Origin: Planctomycetota bacterium
Lineage (GTDB): Bacteria; Planctomycetota; Planctomycetia; Pirellulales; Thermoguttaceae
Assembly: GCA_023397045.1 (NCBI GenBank)
Contig: JAEWUR010000076.1
Location: 1 to 5,901 of the forward strand
Direction: 5' to 3'
Length of the DNA stretch: 5,901 bases
Shown here in pieces: positions 5,240-5,901 of the stretch. The position numbers and the translations under genes are program-made. The notes below the pieces were generated by a model. It ran no database searches, was not told the origin of the DNA, and saw nothing but the letters and a program-made list of their open reading frames with translations. Each line of letters starts with the position of its first letter. Within the stretch, counting starts at the first letter, position 1.

Positions 5240-5901
5240 GTTCCGAAGTCCAACCACTCGAAGAACTCAACGTGTTGCTCGATCAACTAGCCTTGGGCGA
5301 GTTGACCGCCGAAGAGATCTCGCGATTCGAGGAATTGGTCAGCGCGGATCCCGCGCTTTGCGATCGCTATCTCCGTTGGGCGTTCACCTTCGCGGGTTTG
5401 CGGTCCAGCGCGATCACGCTGGAGGACGGCGATGTTGGTCAAATGACGGATTGGAGTGCCAACGGCGGCGGGATCGCGGAGCTTTCGCCCACGGTGTCCG
5501 AACATTCGAATGCCGCTGCGGCGTTCCCCTCCGAGGCAGGCGGCTACCTTCCCAATCTGCTTCATGGGGCCGCGAGCTTTTTCTCGTCGGGCTGGTCGGT
5601 GGCCTATTTGATCACCACGGTGATTTTTGGGATTGGGGCGTTGGTTGGAAGCGCTATTCTGGTGTCCCCGCCAACTGAAATCGTCCAACGATCCAACAGT
5701 TCTAATCCCCAGTCCCTAATCCCTAATCCCTTGCCGAAGGCAAAATACGTCGGCCAAGTCACCCGCACGGTCGGCTGCAAATGGAGCGGAACCGAACGAC
5801 CGACTCGCGAAGTGGTCTTGGGCTCCACGTACCATCTTGCTGCCGGCTTGGCCGAGATTACCTACAAGACCGGAGCGAGGGTGATCCTGCAAGGACCTGT
5901 T
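5236..5901 (+). CDS. Membrane-anchored FecR-domain protein, likely sigma regulator (cut by window edge)
   Basis: 222 codons visible, open at the right edge. The N-terminal cytoplasmic part (about 1-118) starts with LEELNVLLDQLALGELTAEE (8-27) and PALCDRYLRWAF (39-50), the helical opening usual in planctomycete partners of ECF sigma factors; no zinc-binding anti-sigma motif is present. One membrane segment follows (about 119-143, SVAYLITTVIFGIGALVGSA), then a Ser/Pro/Asn-rich linker (144-168). The periplasmic domain starts near 171 with YVGQVTRTVGCKW, then LAAGLAEITYKTGARVILQGPV at the edge, which is the FecR-like pattern; many relatives continue into a LamG domain, which cannot be checked here. 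The start overlaps the sigma stop (ATGA), and AGAGGAG ends five bases before the ATG. Control of the sigma factor is inferred from pairing and topology. Part of the linker (156-165) is encoded by a TAATCCC tandem repeat. Confidence 0.85.
   Translation, partial: MSSEVQPLEELNVLLDQLALGELTAEEISRFEELVSADPALCDRYLRWAFTFAGLRSSAITLEDGDVGQMTDWSANGGGIAELSPTVSEHSNAAAAFPSEAGGYLPNLLHGAASFFSSGWSVAYLITTVIFGIGALVGSAILVSPPTEIVQRSNSSNPQSLIPNPLPKAKYVGQVTRTVGCKWSGTERPTREVVLGSTYHLAAGLAEITYKTGARVILQGPV
5703..5730 (+). repeat. TAATCCC short tandem repeat inside the FecR gene linker
   Basis: Three copies of TAATCCC (5703-5709, 5717-5723, 5724-5730), with a degenerate unit CAGTCCC between the first two. The opposite strand reads GGGATTAGGGATTAGGGACT, and its translation contains GIRDWGLE, the familiar look of dispersed short tandem repeats of this type in bacterial genomes. 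The repeat units are seven bases long but the whole stretch stays in frame, encoding SNPQSLIPNP just after the membrane segment. Confidence 0.65.

Overview
The window looks like chromosomal DNA of a planctomycete, probably of the Pirellulales/Rhodopirellula type. The strongest pointers are at the right end: a small sigma factor of the Rhodopirellula/Verrucomicrobium ECF group, overlapping by four bases a membrane-anchored FecR-domain protein whose periplasmic sequence has the typical planctomycete wording. The left part is a deoxy-sugar utilisation cluster of a kind common in Planctomycetes. The assignment rests on recognising protein families by eye, not on a database search.

Layout. From 3510 leftwards on the minus strand runs a four-gene operon: an SSS-family sodium/solute symporter (1816-3510), an exported L-rhamnose mutarotase (1347-1787), an exported GH29 alpha-L-fucosidase-like enzyme (265-1290), and the first 87 codons of a uroporphyrinogen-decarboxylase-like protein (1-263, cut by the window edge). 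The intergenic gaps are 28, 56 and 1 bases. Divergent to it on the plus strand is an AraC-family regulator (3620-4432). The 109 bases between them hold two back-to-back promoters and a short direct repeat that could be the shared operator. After a 279-base non-coding stretch with two strong GC-rich hairpins comes the sigma/FecR pair (4712-5239 and 5236 to the right edge).

How the genes may work together (inference). The GH29 enzyme would release a 6-deoxy-L-sugar (L-fucose, or a relative) outside the cytoplasmic membrane. The exported mutarotase would interconvert its anomers there, and the symporter would import it with sodium. The AraC-type protein would sense the sugar, switch the operon on and limit its own synthesis. 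The role of the UroD-like protein is unknown. The sigma/FecR pair is a separate transcription unit with no visible link to sugar use.

Points most worth a second look: the AraC gene appears to be transcribed as a leaderless mRNA; the GH29 enzyme has Cys in place of the usual fucose-binding His and lacks the C-terminal domain; the rhamnose mutarotase is exported; the UroD-like gene is tightly coupled to the glycosidase gene; the sigma gene has a hairpin-rich leader; and a TAATCCC short tandem repeat is embedded in frame in the linker of the FecR protein. I found no wholly new system that I can defend.
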